Shown piece after piece: positions 34,104-42,441 of a stretch of 64,000 nt of DNA. Every line of letters begins with the position of its first letter. Position 1 is the stretch's first letter. This stretch comes from Bacillota bacterium (GTDB taxonomy: Bacteria > Bacillota_A > Clostridia > Lachnospirales > Lachnospiraceae). Location of the stretch: the NCBI GenBank assembly GCA_023407175.1, contig JAEYMU010000025.1, positions 186,001-250,000 on the forward strand, in the 5' to 3' direction. Made by a program: the position numbers and the translations under genes. The notes under the pieces were generated by a model, which was not told where the DNA came from, did not search any database, and worked only from the letters and a program-made list of their open reading frames with translations.

Positions 34104-34736
34104 ATGACAGATAAAGTATTTGATAACAATCAAGTAAGTATTGCAGGAGAGGTCATCAGTGATTTTACGTTCAGCCATGATGTATTTGGAGAGGGGTTCT
34201 ATGTATTGGAGGTAGTAGTAAGCCGGTTAAGCAATTCCTATGATATGATACCGGTCATGGTTTCCGAACGTCTTATTGATGTAAAACAGGATTATAAGGG
34301 TAAATTTGTGGAGGTGCTCGGTCAGTTCCGTTCCTATAACCGCCACGAAGAAAGTAAGAACAAGCTGGTATTATCCGTATTTGCAAGGGAAATTAAAATG
34401 GAGGAGGAGCTGCCGGAGAGTGCAAAGCCAAATCATATATTTTTAGACGGGTTTGTATGCAAGCCGCCGATTTATAGAAAAACTCCGTTGGGCAGGGAAA
34501 TTGCCGATGTGCTGCTTGCCGTTAACCGCCCCTACGGTAAATCCGATTACATTCCGTGCATTTGCTGGGGCAGGAATGCCAGATTTGCAGAAACCTTTGC
34601 GGTAGGAGGACATGTACAGATCTGGGGACGAATCCAGAGCCGTGAGTACCAGAAAAAGGTCACCGACATAGAATTTGAAAAACGTATTGCCTATGAGGTA
34701 TCGGTCAGCAAGCTGGAATATCTGGAGGAGTATTGA
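34104..34736 (+). CDS. Tandem OB-fold, single-stranded DNA-binding-like protein
   Basis: A 210-residue protein with two similar halves. Residues about 8-100 read VSIAGEVISDFTFSHDVFG, GKFVEVLGQFRSYN, KLVLSVFAREI. Residues about 112-205 read HIFLDGFVCKPPIYRKTPLG, DVLLAVNRPYGKSDYIPCIC, GGHVQIWGRIQSREYQ. The second half fits the PriB/SSB OB fold (substitution of T-P-x-G loop and WG-R segment), as in Lachnospiraceae SSB-like proteins. It presumably binds single-stranded DNA. It is too short for, and lacks the acidic tail of, the replicative SSB. Ribosome binding site GGGAGAGG. Confidence 0.75.
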   Translation: MTDKVFDNNQVSIAGEVISDFTFSHDVFGEGFYVLEVVVSRLSNSYDMIPVMVSERLIDVKQDYKGKFVEVLGQFRSYNRHEESKNKLVLSVFAREIKMEEELPESAKPNHIFLDGFVCKPPIYRKTPLGREIADVLLAVNRPYGKSDYIPCICWGRNARFAETFAVGGHVQIWGRIQSREYQKKVTDIEFEKRIAYEVSVSKLEYLEEY

Positions 34737-34855
34737 TAAGGGAGCAAATTTTTATTTATATAAAATAAAATCAAAAGGGCTGCCGGTTTATGAATTCAGT
34801 AAGAACATAGAGACAGAGAGAAATATAATAGATAGGAATATTTCTGGCACATAGA

Positions 34856-34908
34856 CAGGCTTGGTATACAGATAATTTATCTGCTGAATATCAAGCCTGT
34901 TTTTTCTA
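34856..34908 (+). terminator. Terminator after the SSB-like gene
   Basis: CAGGCTTGGTAT...ATATCAAGCCTG with an inner CAGATAA/TTATCTG stem, followed by TTTTTTC. Confidence 0.88.
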
Positions 34909-34946
34909 CTGCCTGCCAAGTAACTGTAAAATCTAAGCGAAAGCCA

Positions 34947-34975
34947 TTGACAATGATTTTAACCGGTGTTAATAT
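34947..34975 (+). promoter_or_regulatory. Probable promoter of the lysine-riboswitch/dapA transcript
   Basis: TTGACA (34947-34952) and TAATAT (34970-34975), spacer 17; the -10 box is weak. Confidence 0.5.
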
Positions 34976-34989
34976 AAAGTCAGTGTAAA

Positions 34990-35262
34990 ATTTATATTGC
35001 TTATGGTAGAGGCGCATTGTTTAAGAGTATCCCGCTGGATATGTCAGGCATAGAGGAAAGCGGTGAAAGGAAACAGTGCCGAAGTGGTGATAATCCTGAG
35101 TTATTACTGCTGGGCATATGGTGAATAATCATGTGACTGTCATCAGAATTTGATGGAGCGCTGCCTAAAGAATATCCATACTGTATCGGCTCATGGGCAT
35201 AGATCCTCATGATTTCGTTCAGTTATTCTTTAGTGTCGACTCTTTAGTCGGCTTTTTTTATG
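34990..35262 (+). promoter_or_regulatory. Lysine riboswitch (L box) with terminator
   Basis: The aptamer (about 34990-35170) shows the L-box signatures in order: GGTAGAGGCGC, AAGAGTAT, GTGAAAGG, GTGCCGAAG, CTGCTGGGC, GTGACTGTCA and a 3' GCGCTGCC that pairs with the 5' strand as P1. A terminator (GTCGACT-CTTT-AGTCGGC, one G-U, then TTTTTTT) ends it at about 35262. Lysine binding is known to favour termination, so dapA-dapB are switched off when lysine is plentiful. Confidence 0.95.
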
Positions 35263-35418
35263 TAATAAAATGGTTTACAGCTTATTGCATAAGGTATCAT
35301 CAAGACAACGTTTTGCCTGCAATGACTTTTGCACAGGAAGTTCGTGGAACAGGAAAATTCAAATAAACTAACCCGGCCATACAGGATTGGGCATGGGTTA
35401 AAACAGGAGGTAAGTCAA

Positions 35419-36312
35419 ATGGCAGTATTTAAGGGAGCAGGTGTTGCTATTGTAACACCATTTACAAAGAACAACGAGGTTGATTATGAGAAACTGGGAG
35501 AGCTGATTGAATACCAGATAGCAAATGGAACCGACAGCATCGTAATTTGCGGAACAACCGGAGAGGCATCTACCCTAACCCATGAAGAGCACCTGGAGTG
35601 CATTCGTTATACGGTGGATAGGGTTGCTAAAAGAGTTCCGGTCATTGCGGGTACCGGTTCCAACAGTACTGATACGGCAATCTTTTTCTCAGTTGAGGCT
35701 CAGAAATACGGAGCGGATGCTCTGCTGCTGGTATCCCCCTATTATAACAAGGCAACCCAGAAGGGGCTGATTGCACATTTTACCGCGGTAGCTGAGGCAG
35801 TGTCCTTGCCCATCATTCTTTATAATGTTCCCGGAAGAACCGGCTGCAATATTCTGCCGCAGACAGTGGCTGCTATGTTTAAGAATGTACCCAATATTGT
35901 GGGAATTAAGGAAGCCAGCGGAAATATCGCCCAGGTGGCCGAGATCATGCAGCTGACAGACGGAAAGATTGAGATGTATTCCGGCAACGATGACATGGTG
36001 GTTCCGATTTTATCCTTAGGTGGTCTTGGGGTAATCTCGGTTCTCTCCAATATAGCACCAAGAGAAACCCATGATATGGTTCATAAATACCTTGAGGGGG
36101 ATGTGGCAGGCAGCCGGGATATACAGCTTAGACTGTTCCCGTTAATCAATGCTTTATTCTGTGAGGTAAATCCCATTCCGGTAAAGAAAGCAGTAAATCT
36201 GATGGGCTTTGAGGTTGGCGCACTTAGAATGCCGCTGACAGAGATGGAGCCTGCGAACGCAGACCGTTTGCTTAAAGAAATGAAAGCAGCAGGAATTAAG
36301 ACAGTATTATAA
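35419..36312 (+). CDS. dapA: 4-hydroxy-tetrahydrodipicolinate synthase
   Basis: Condenses pyruvate with aspartate semialdehyde, the first step toward diaminopimelate, lysine and, in sporulation, dipicolinate. It has 297 residues. Seen: KGAGVAIVTPF, the pyruvate-binding GTTGEASTL, Tyr in VSPYYNKATQ, YNVPGRTGCN, and the Schiff-base lysine at about residue 164 in GIKEASGN. The start at 35419 follows AGGAGG; the 90 bases of open frame upstream are leader. dapB follows after 13 bases. Confidence 0.97.
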   Translation: MAVFKGAGVAIVTPFTKNNEVDYEKLGELIEYQIANGTDSIVICGTTGEASTLTHEEHLECIRYTVDRVAKRVPVIAGTGSNSTDTAIFFSVEAQKYGADALLLVSPYYNKATQKGLIAHFTAVAEAVSLPIILYNVPGRTGCNILPQTVAAMFKNVPNIVGIKEASGNIAQVAEIMQLTDGKIEMYSGNDDMVVPILSLGGLGVISVLSNIAPRETHDMVHKYLEGDVAGSRDIQLRLFPLINALFCEVNPIPVKKAVNLMGFEVGALRMPLTEMEPANADRLLKEMKAAGIKTVL

Positions 36313-36325
36313 TAGGAGGAAGCAT

Positions 36326-37081
36326 ATGACAAATATCATTTTACGAGGCTGTAATGGTAAAATGGGGCAGGTAATCACGGATTTGGTGGATGCGGATGAA
36401 AAGGCTGTAATTGTGGCAGGTATCGATGTAACCCAGAACAGGGTCAATAAATATCCGGTCTACCAGAGCTTTTCCAAATGTAATGTAAAGGCCGATGTAA
36501 TCATTGATTTTTCATCTCCGATTAATACGGAGGAAATGTTAGAATATGCGCTTTCCCGAGGCATAGGAATTGTACTGTGCACAACAGGCCTTACGAAGGA
36601 GCAGCTGATACTTGTGGACGAAGCTTCTGAAAGGATACCAATCCTTCGGTCGGCCAATATGTCCATGGGGATTAATCTGATCTCAAAGCTTCTTAAGGAG
36701 GCGGCAGTAATCCTGGCGGATGCCGGCTTTGACATTGAGATTGTTGAAAAGCATCATAATAAAAAGGTGGATGCGCCCTCAGGTACGGCCCTCGCACTGG
36801 CGGATGCGATGAATGAAGCTTTAAATCATGAGTATGAATATAAATATGACCGCTCCGGCGAACGTGCGGTGAGAAGCAAAAAAGAAATTGGAATTTCAGC
36901 AGTCAGGGGAGGAACTATTGTCGGTGAGCATGAGATAATCTTTGCAGGAACCGATGAGGTCATAGAGATTAAGCACACGGCTTATTCGAAGGCCATATTC
37001 GCCAAGGGAGCGATACAGGCGGCAAAATATCTGCCTGGGAAGCCGGCAGGCATGTACCATATGAGTGATATCATGGATTGA
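36326..37081 (+). CDS. dapB: 4-hydroxy-tetrahydrodipicolinate reductase
   Basis: NAD(P)H-dependent reductase of 251 residues, the second step of the lysine/diaminopimelate branch. Seen: N-terminal nucleotide loop GCNGKMGQ, VIIDFSSP, GIVLCTTGLTKEQ, the catalytic EKHHNKKVDAPSGTAL and AVRGGTIVGEHEI. Ribosome binding site AGGAGGAAG. It forms an operon with dapA behind the lysine riboswitch and is followed by a strong terminator. Confidence 0.97.
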   Translation: MTNIILRGCNGKMGQVITDLVDADEKAVIVAGIDVTQNRVNKYPVYQSFSKCNVKADVIIDFSSPINTEEMLEYALSRGIGIVLCTTGLTKEQLILVDEASERIPILRSANMSMGINLISKLLKEAAVILADAGFDIEIVEKHHNKKVDAPSGTALALADAMNEALNHEYEYKYDRSGERAVRSKKEIGISAVRGGTIVGEHEIIFAGTDEVIEIKHTAYSKAIFAKGAIQAAKYLPGKPAGMYHMSDIMD

Positions 37082-37111
37082 TGAGTGTCACAATATACTC
37101 CAATAAATTAA

Positions 37112-37168
37112 TAGCCCGGGTAATCTTAGCTGAACTGTTGGTCAGGTAAGATTGCCCGGGCTTTCTTA
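37112..37168 (+). terminator. Terminator of dapA-dapB
   Basis: GCCCGGGTAATCTTA (37114-37128) pairs with TAAGATTGCCCGGGC (37147-37161), 15 bp with one mismatch, followed by TTTCTTAT. Confidence 0.9.
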
Positions 37169-37294
37169 TCTTCAGACGTGTCAGACACACCCTGATAGAA
37201 ATATTCGCACTATGAGATAAAAACGTATTTTTGTACTGTTTGTTCACAAAATTTTCGTATTCTTATTGTATTATTATCAGGAAAAGTATTCATA

Positions 37295-37338
37295 AAGTCA
37301 ATTTCTATTGACCTTAGCTGATAGAAATTGACTTTTTT
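37295..37338 (+). terminator. Terminator-like hairpin in the leader of the Gld-like ABC operon
   Basis: AAGTCAATTTCTAT (37295-37308) and ATAGAAATTGACTT (37321-37334) form a perfect 14-bp stem with a 12-base loop and a T-run after it. It lies about 75 bases before the first ABC gene, so it may act as an attenuator or end an upstream transcript. Confidence 0.7.
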
Positions 37339-37411
37339 AAAAAATGATAATAAAAAATGGTTTGAATGGCAGAGCCTACTGCCTTCAGACCAGAACAAGG
37401 AGGAAGCGAAT

Positions 37412-38419
37412 TTGATTGAGGTAAAAAACTTAGTAAAGCGTTATGGAAATCATACCGCAGTGGATGACTTATCTTTTACCGTAGAGAAGGGGCAGGTTCT
37501 CGGTTTTTTGGGGCCAAACGGCGCAGGCAAATCGACAACCATGAATATTATCACCGGATATATATCGGCGACAGAGGGAACGGTAACGATAAATGGTCTG
37601 GATGTATTTGAAGAGCCTGAGGAAGTAAAGAAGATGATAGGCTATCTGCCTGAATTTCCTCCTCTCTATACGGATATGACAGTAAGAGAATACCTTGATT
37701 TTGTAGCAGATATCAAGAGGGTTAAGAAAAGCGAAAAAAGCCAGATGATTTCGGATGTCATGGATTCGACCAAGATAACCCAGATGGCGGACCGCCTGAT
37801 CAAGCATCTGTCCAAGGGCTACAAGCAGAGAGTCGGTCTTGCACAGGCAATCATGGGATATCCGGAGCTGATTATTCTGGACGAACCAACCGTAGGCCTT
37901 GATCCCAAACAGATTATTGAAATCAGAGATTTGATCAGAGAATTAAGCAAAAACCATACGATTATCCTTAGCTCCCATATTATGCAGGAGGTAAGCGCGG
38001 TTTGTGATATTGTAATGATTATCGATAAAGGAAAATTAATTGTCAGTGATAAGCCGGAGAATTTAAGCGAGCATTTGGGGGCGACCGGTGCAATGAAGCT
38101 TTCCGTAAAGGGCGATAAGGATAAGATTATCGCTGCCTTAAACAAGCTTGACCGGGTCACCAGGGTGGAGGAGCTTACCCAGACCACGGAAGATGTGATA
38201 GATCTGACCCTGTACTTTGGTGAGAAGGACGACATCCGGGAGGAAGTTTTCTATGCCATGTGTGAGAAGAAAACACCCATTCTTGAGATGCAGACCATTC
38301 GAATGAGTCTGGAGGATATCTTCCTTAAGGTTACGAACCAGGAGGGCGGGGTAATTCCCTTGGATTATTCTAATGGCACCCCGGAAGAAGAAAATAAGGC
38401 TGCGGAGGAGGTAAAATAA
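37412..38419 (+). CDS. ABC transporter ATP-binding protein (GldA/CcmA type)
   Basis: A 335-residue ATPase. Walker A GPNGAGKST, Q-loop YLPEFPPLY, signature LSKGYKQRVG, Walker B LIILDEPTVG and H-loop LSSHIMQE are all present. A long C-terminal extension (about 230-335) is typical of ABC-2 export ATPases. TTG 37412 is chosen because AAGGAGG lies 8 bases before it and the protein then begins MIEVKNLVKRYG; no ATG suits. It partners with the permease 1 base downstream. The four-gene set resembles Bacteroidetes gliding-motility gldA/F/G, but in Firmicutes it has no proven substrate. Confidence 0.9.
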   Translation: MIEVKNLVKRYGNHTAVDDLSFTVEKGQVLGFLGPNGAGKSTTMNIITGYISATEGTVTINGLDVFEEPEEVKKMIGYLPEFPPLYTDMTVREYLDFVADIKRVKKSEKSQMISDVMDSTKITQMADRLIKHLSKGYKQRVGLAQAIMGYPELIILDEPTVGLDPKQIIEIRDLIRELSKNHTIILSSHIMQEVSAVCDIVMIIDKGKLIVSDKPENLSEHLGATGAMKLSVKGDKDKIIAALNKLDRVTRVEELTQTTEDVIDLTLYFGEKDDIREEVFYAMCEKKTPILEMQTIRMSLEDIFLKVTNQEGGVIPLDYSNGTPEEENKAAEEVK

Positions 38420-38420
38420 G

Positions 38421-39284
38421 ATGTTGGCAATTTATAAGAAAGAATTACGTTCCTACTTTACTTCAATGATCGGATATGTATTTATTGCATTTTTCCTGGT
38501 TATTGTCGGGATATGGTTTTTTGCGATTAATATAGCAAATGCCAGCGCCAGCTTTGAAGCGACACTGTCTTCCATAACCTTTATCGTGGTTTTACTGACA
38601 CCGATATTAACAATGAGATTAATGGCGGAAGAAAATAAGCAAAAGACGGATCAGCTGCTGCTGACCTCACCCCTTGGAGCAGGCTCCATCGTTATAGGCA
38701 AGCTGCTTGCCGTGATCACCGTATTCGGAACCGGAGTGCTGGTTACCTGTATCTATCCGCTGATCCTGTCGAAGTTTGGCACGGTGCAGTTTGGATCGGC
38801 TTATGCAAGTATTCTGGGCTTCTTAATGCTTGGAGCAGCTTATCTGTCTATGGGACTTTATATTTCTTCCCTGACGGAAAGCCAGGTAGTGGCGGCAGTC
38901 ATTTCCTTTATCGTATTTCTATTTACAGTATTGATGGACAGCTTAAGCAGTCTTCTTCCCACGGATAATCAGGCAGCCTTTTTAGTGTTTTCTATAATAC
39001 TGATTGTTATTTGCTTTGTTCTGTACCGGATGATGCATAATTTAACACTTTCTGTTGTGCTGGGCTTAGTGGTGGAAACCGGAATGTTTATCGCATACAG
39101 CATAAAGCCGGCCCTGTTTGACGGCTCTGTTATAGCTGTGTTTGGCTGGTTGTCCGTTATTTCCCGCTACGATCAGTTCTATTATGGTATTTTTGACATC
39201 ACAGGATTGATCTATTACTTAAGTATTACCGTCCTGTTTGCATTTTTAACAACGCAGGTAATCCGTAAAAAGAGATGGAGCTAA
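38421..39284 (+). CDS. ABC-2 type permease (GldF-like)
   Basis: Membrane permease of 287 residues with six helices. The start MLAIYKKELRSYFTSMIGYV is the family's N-terminal pattern, followed by LTPILTMRLMAEENKQKTDQ between helices 2 and 3. It begins 1 base after the ATPase stop, so they are translationally linked. It forms the channel for an unknown exported substrate together with the ATPase and the two extracytoplasmic-type proteins downstream. Confidence 0.9.
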   Translation: MLAIYKKELRSYFTSMIGYVFIAFFLVIVGIWFFAINIANASASFEATLSSITFIVVLLTPILTMRLMAEENKQKTDQLLLTSPLGAGSIVIGKLLAVITVFGTGVLVTCIYPLILSKFGTVQFGSAYASILGFLMLGAAYLSMGLYISSLTESQVVAAVISFIVFLFTVLMDSLSSLLPTDNQAAFLVFSIILIVICFVLYRMMHNLTLSVVLGLVVETGMFIAYSIKPALFDGSVIAVFGWLSVISRYDQFYYGIFDITGLIYYLSITVLFAFLTTQVIRKKRWS

Positions 39285-39302
39285 GGAAAGGAGAACGAAG
39301 CC

Positions 39303-40760
39303 GTGAAAGATTCTAAGAAAATAATCAGTGTGAAAGACTTTTTCGGGAAAATTAAAAAATCCTTTTCCGGAAGAAAGTTTCGAAGCGGAGCTTACGTAAC
39401 CATGGTATCGGCTGTGGTTATCGTGATTATATTAGTAGCCAATATGTTGGTTTCAAAAATGAATATCCAAATTGATTTAAGCAAGCAGGGGATGTATACC
39501 CTGTCCGAGGATACCACCAATATGCTGAAGGACCTGGCGGATGATGTTACCATCTATTATCTGGTTGCCGCCGGCGATGAGGTGGATCAGTTTAAAAATA
39601 TTGTAAAGCAGTATGACGCTGCTTCAAGTAAAGTAAATGTAGTATATAAGGACCCGGTGCTCTATCCCAAGTTTGCATCGGATTATGTGGATGATACTGT
39701 CCAGGCAAACAGCTTTCTGGTGGTAAATGATGCTACCAATGTGGCGAAATATGTAGATTACAACGATATGCTGGTTCAGGAATTGGACTATTCCACATAT
39801 TCATATACTGTAACGGCCATTGATGTGGAGGGTGAGCTGACCTCGGCCATCCAGTATGTAACTACCACGGACCGTTCGAAGATGTATATTATGGAAGGAC
39901 ATGGGGAAACCGCAGTCGGAGATACCTTTACCTCTACGGTTGATAAGCTGAATATAGAAACTGCATCACTGAAAACCGCAACACAAAGCAGCATTCCCGA
40001 TGACTGTGATATTCTTTTCATCAACGCGCCCCAGTCTGATTTTACAGAGGATGAAGTAGCCCTGATTGAGGATTATCTGGCAAAGGGAGGAAAGGCTATT
40101 ATTACTCTGGATTATAATGCCTATGAGCTTCCCAATTTCCGGTCTGTTCTTGAGTATTACGGAATAGAGATGGCGGAAGGTATTGTATTTGAGGGTGATG
40201 CAAGCATGCACTCTTCCAAATATGTAGATGAACTGCTTCCCAATATTAAGACTCATGATATTACTACCCAGGCAAGAGAGAGCGGTATTCTGATATCCAT
40301 GCCGGTAGCCTCCGGTCTTACAATATCCGATACCTTAAGAAAAACCTTAACGGTAGAGCCCTTGCTTACTACCTCGGATTCTGCTTACTCAAAGACAGCG
40401 ACACAGATCTCCACCTCTGAGAAGGAGGACGGTGACATTGAGGGACCCTTTAATCTGGGCTTGATAGCAACAGATACCTACGATGACGCCACAGCCCAGG
40501 TGGTGGTATATTCCGGCGGAGCCTATACCTTCGGAGATGATACCACAAGCTATTCAAACCAGAAGCTGTTAACCGGAACCATCGGTTATCTGGTAGGAGA
40601 TACTGATTTACTTTCCATCCCGACTAAGAGCCTTGCCGGTTCCACAGTAACAATTAATTCTGAACATGCCTTTATGTTAGGTGCTTTGGCAATCGCTGTT
40701 ATCCCGTTAATCTTTTTGATCATAGGTGGTATCATTACCTATCGAAGGAGGAGAAAGTAA
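39303..40760 (+). CDS. GldG-like auxiliary protein (ABC_transp_aux family)
   Basis: A 485-residue protein with one helix near the N-terminus (AYVTMVSAVVIVIILVANML), a long extracytoplasmic domain and one C-terminal helix (HAFMLGALAIAVIPLIFLI) ending in a basic tail TYRRRRK. The external part shows the GldG/ABC_transp_aux pattern: IDLSKQGMYTLSEDTTNMLK, VDDTVQANSFLVV, YIMEGHGETA and LAKGGKAIITLDY. Start is GTG 39303 with AAAGGAG upstream. Fused-length and arrangement match the Firmicutes version of gldG. Partner of the permease. Confidence 0.88.
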   Translation: MKDSKKIISVKDFFGKIKKSFSGRKFRSGAYVTMVSAVVIVIILVANMLVSKMNIQIDLSKQGMYTLSEDTTNMLKDLADDVTIYYLVAAGDEVDQFKNIVKQYDAASSKVNVVYKDPVLYPKFASDYVDDTVQANSFLVVNDATNVAKYVDYNDMLVQELDYSTYSYTVTAIDVEGELTSAIQYVTTTDRSKMYIMEGHGETAVGDTFTSTVDKLNIETASLKTATQSSIPDDCDILFINAPQSDFTEDEVALIEDYLAKGGKAIITLDYNAYELPNFRSVLEYYGIEMAEGIVFEGDASMHSSKYVDELLPNIKTHDITTQARESGILISMPVASGLTISDTLRKTLTVEPLLTTSDSAYSKTATQISTSEKEDGDIEGPFNLGLIATDTYDDATAQVVVYSGGAYTFGDDTTSYSNQKLLTGTIGYLVGDTDLLSIPTKSLAGSTVTINSEHAFMLGALAIAVIPLIFLIIGGIITYRRRRK

Positions 40761-42247
40761 TGGCGAAGAAAAAGAAAAAAAACGCTGTAACACTGGTTTC
40801 CCTTCTTTTGGTGCTGGTGGTTTTAATCGGCGTTTATGTCTGGTACGGCCATAGGGCAGCGCAGACAGATGATAGCTCAGACGATACGGAAAACATCAGC
40901 CTTGCGACCTTTGATACGACAGAGGCTACCGCAGTCGATTATACCGGACCGAATGCAGATATCAACCTGACACTTGAGGATGGGGTCTGGAAATCAGATA
41001 CACAGCCGGACCGGCCGATTAATCAGGACAATGTGAACAGTATATTGAATGTAATGAGCAGCATTGAGGCAACGAAGACAGTGGTGGAAAATCCCGAGGA
41101 TCTCTCCCAATATGGTCTTTCCGAACCGGCAACCGTTGTTTTGGTAACCTTGCAGGACGGATCGACTGTAAAGCTTTCTGTTGGTGACGAGCTTGCCAAT
41201 GCAGATGGGTATTATGCAATGGTAAATGACGCTACGACCGTATATGTGGTGAATACGAATTACTCCTTCAATTATAAGGACCTTGATTTTACGGCAGTTG
41301 AGGAGGCTCCTTCCATAACCGCGGCCAATATTACCTATATCAGCATTGATAACCGCGATAGTGACGATGTGGAGCTGAAATATCAGGAGTCTGCGACACT
41401 CGATAATAGTGGAACCAATACGTATACCTGGAGAATCCTAAAGCCTTACGGCGAAGGCTACTCTGCCGACAGCACAACCATATCGGATATTCAGTCCAAC
41501 TATACAAGCTTTGATTTCCTGGATTGCGTGGATTATACCGGGGAAAATATGAGCAGCTATGGACTGGATAATCCGTCCGCCATTATTGATATCGGGTACT
41601 ACGAGGAATCAGCGGCGCCTACCAGTGAGGCCAGTGACGGTACCTCCACAGAGGCTGAAACGATTAGGACCGATAAGGAATATAAACTTTATATTGGTAA
41701 TAAGAATGATGACGGTGATTATTATGTAAAAAGCGATGACTCGGATATGGTCTATACCTTAAGCAGCAGTACTGTAGAGACGATGCTGAATGTGGATGTA
41801 TTCAGCCTGCTAAATCCCTACGTCAATATCCCGAATATTGACACGGTGGATAAGGTTACAGCCGATATTGCGGGAAAAGAATATACTATGGCAATTACAC
41901 GTACCACCTCTAAGGATGAGGACGGAAATGAGACGACAGAGGCTGCCTACAGCTATAATGGCAGTACGGCAGAGGAGACTACCTTTAAGAGCGTCTACCA
42001 GAAGCTGATTTCTCCCACCTATGATGCACAGCTTAAGGATGAGGTGGATACCTCGGCGCTGGATGCGGTTGTGACAATCAGCTTCCATATCACCGGAGAC
42101 AATGAGGGGACGGTTAAAACCACATTCTATCCTTATAATAAGAGCTTTTATATTGTTGACAAGGGTACAGGAATATATTTCCTGACAGATAAACGAACCG
42201 TTGATGAGATGGTAACAGCGATTTCCACCTTTACGGTAGAAGAGTAG
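40760..42247 (+). CDS. DUF4340 domain protein of the Gld-like ABC operon
   Basis: A 495-residue protein with one N-terminal helix (NAVTLVSLLLVLVVLIGVYV) and a large extracytoplasmic part made of repeated beta units. Repeats look alike at about 75-115 (DRPINQDNVNSILNVMSSIE, then YGLSEPATVVLVTLQDGSTV), at about 180-260 and later. This is the DUF4340 pattern, found behind gldG-like genes. Start overlaps the previous stop by one base (TAATG). Role unknown; it probably forms an envelope complex with the GldG-like protein. Confidence 0.85.
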   Translation: MAKKKKKNAVTLVSLLLVLVVLIGVYVWYGHRAAQTDDSSDDTENISLATFDTTEATAVDYTGPNADINLTLEDGVWKSDTQPDRPINQDNVNSILNVMSSIEATKTVVENPEDLSQYGLSEPATVVLVTLQDGSTVKLSVGDELANADGYYAMVNDATTVYVVNTNYSFNYKDLDFTAVEEAPSITAANITYISIDNRDSDDVELKYQESATLDNSGTNTYTWRILKPYGEGYSADSTTISDIQSNYTSFDFLDCVDYTGENMSSYGLDNPSAIIDIGYYEESAAPTSEASDGTSTEAETIRTDKEYKLYIGNKNDDGDYYVKSDDSDMVYTLSSSTVETMLNVDVFSLLNPYVNIPNIDTVDKVTADIAGKEYTMAITRTTSKDEDGNETTEAAYSYNGSTAEETTFKSVYQKLISPTYDAQLKDEVDTSALDAVVTISFHITGDNEGTVKTTFYPYNKSFYIVDKGTGIYFLTDKRTVDEMVTAISTFTVEE

Positions 42248-42267
42248 CCTATATAGATTAAGAAAAA

Positions 42268-42323
42268 AGCAGGGTAATTTTGTCCAAGGCTTGCAGCTGG
42301 GACAGGATTACCCTGCTTCATTT
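42268..42323 (+). terminator. Terminator of the Gld-like operon
   Basis: AGCAGGGTAAT...ATTACCCTGCT with an inner GTCC/GGAC pair, followed by TCATTTAT. Confidence 0.8.
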
Positions 42324-42441
42324 ATAAACTTGTACGAATATTCTCCACATTGACATAATATATTAGCATATGGGATAATCAAATCTGATCGGTTACATGA
42401 ATGTTTCCATGTACCATGTACAGGTATGGATAGGAGCAGCT

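Noticed and set aside
35329..35418. Upstream extension of dapA by 30 codons
   Set aside because: Lies in the leader after the lysine riboswitch terminator, and the AGGAGG at 35405 fixes the start at 35419.
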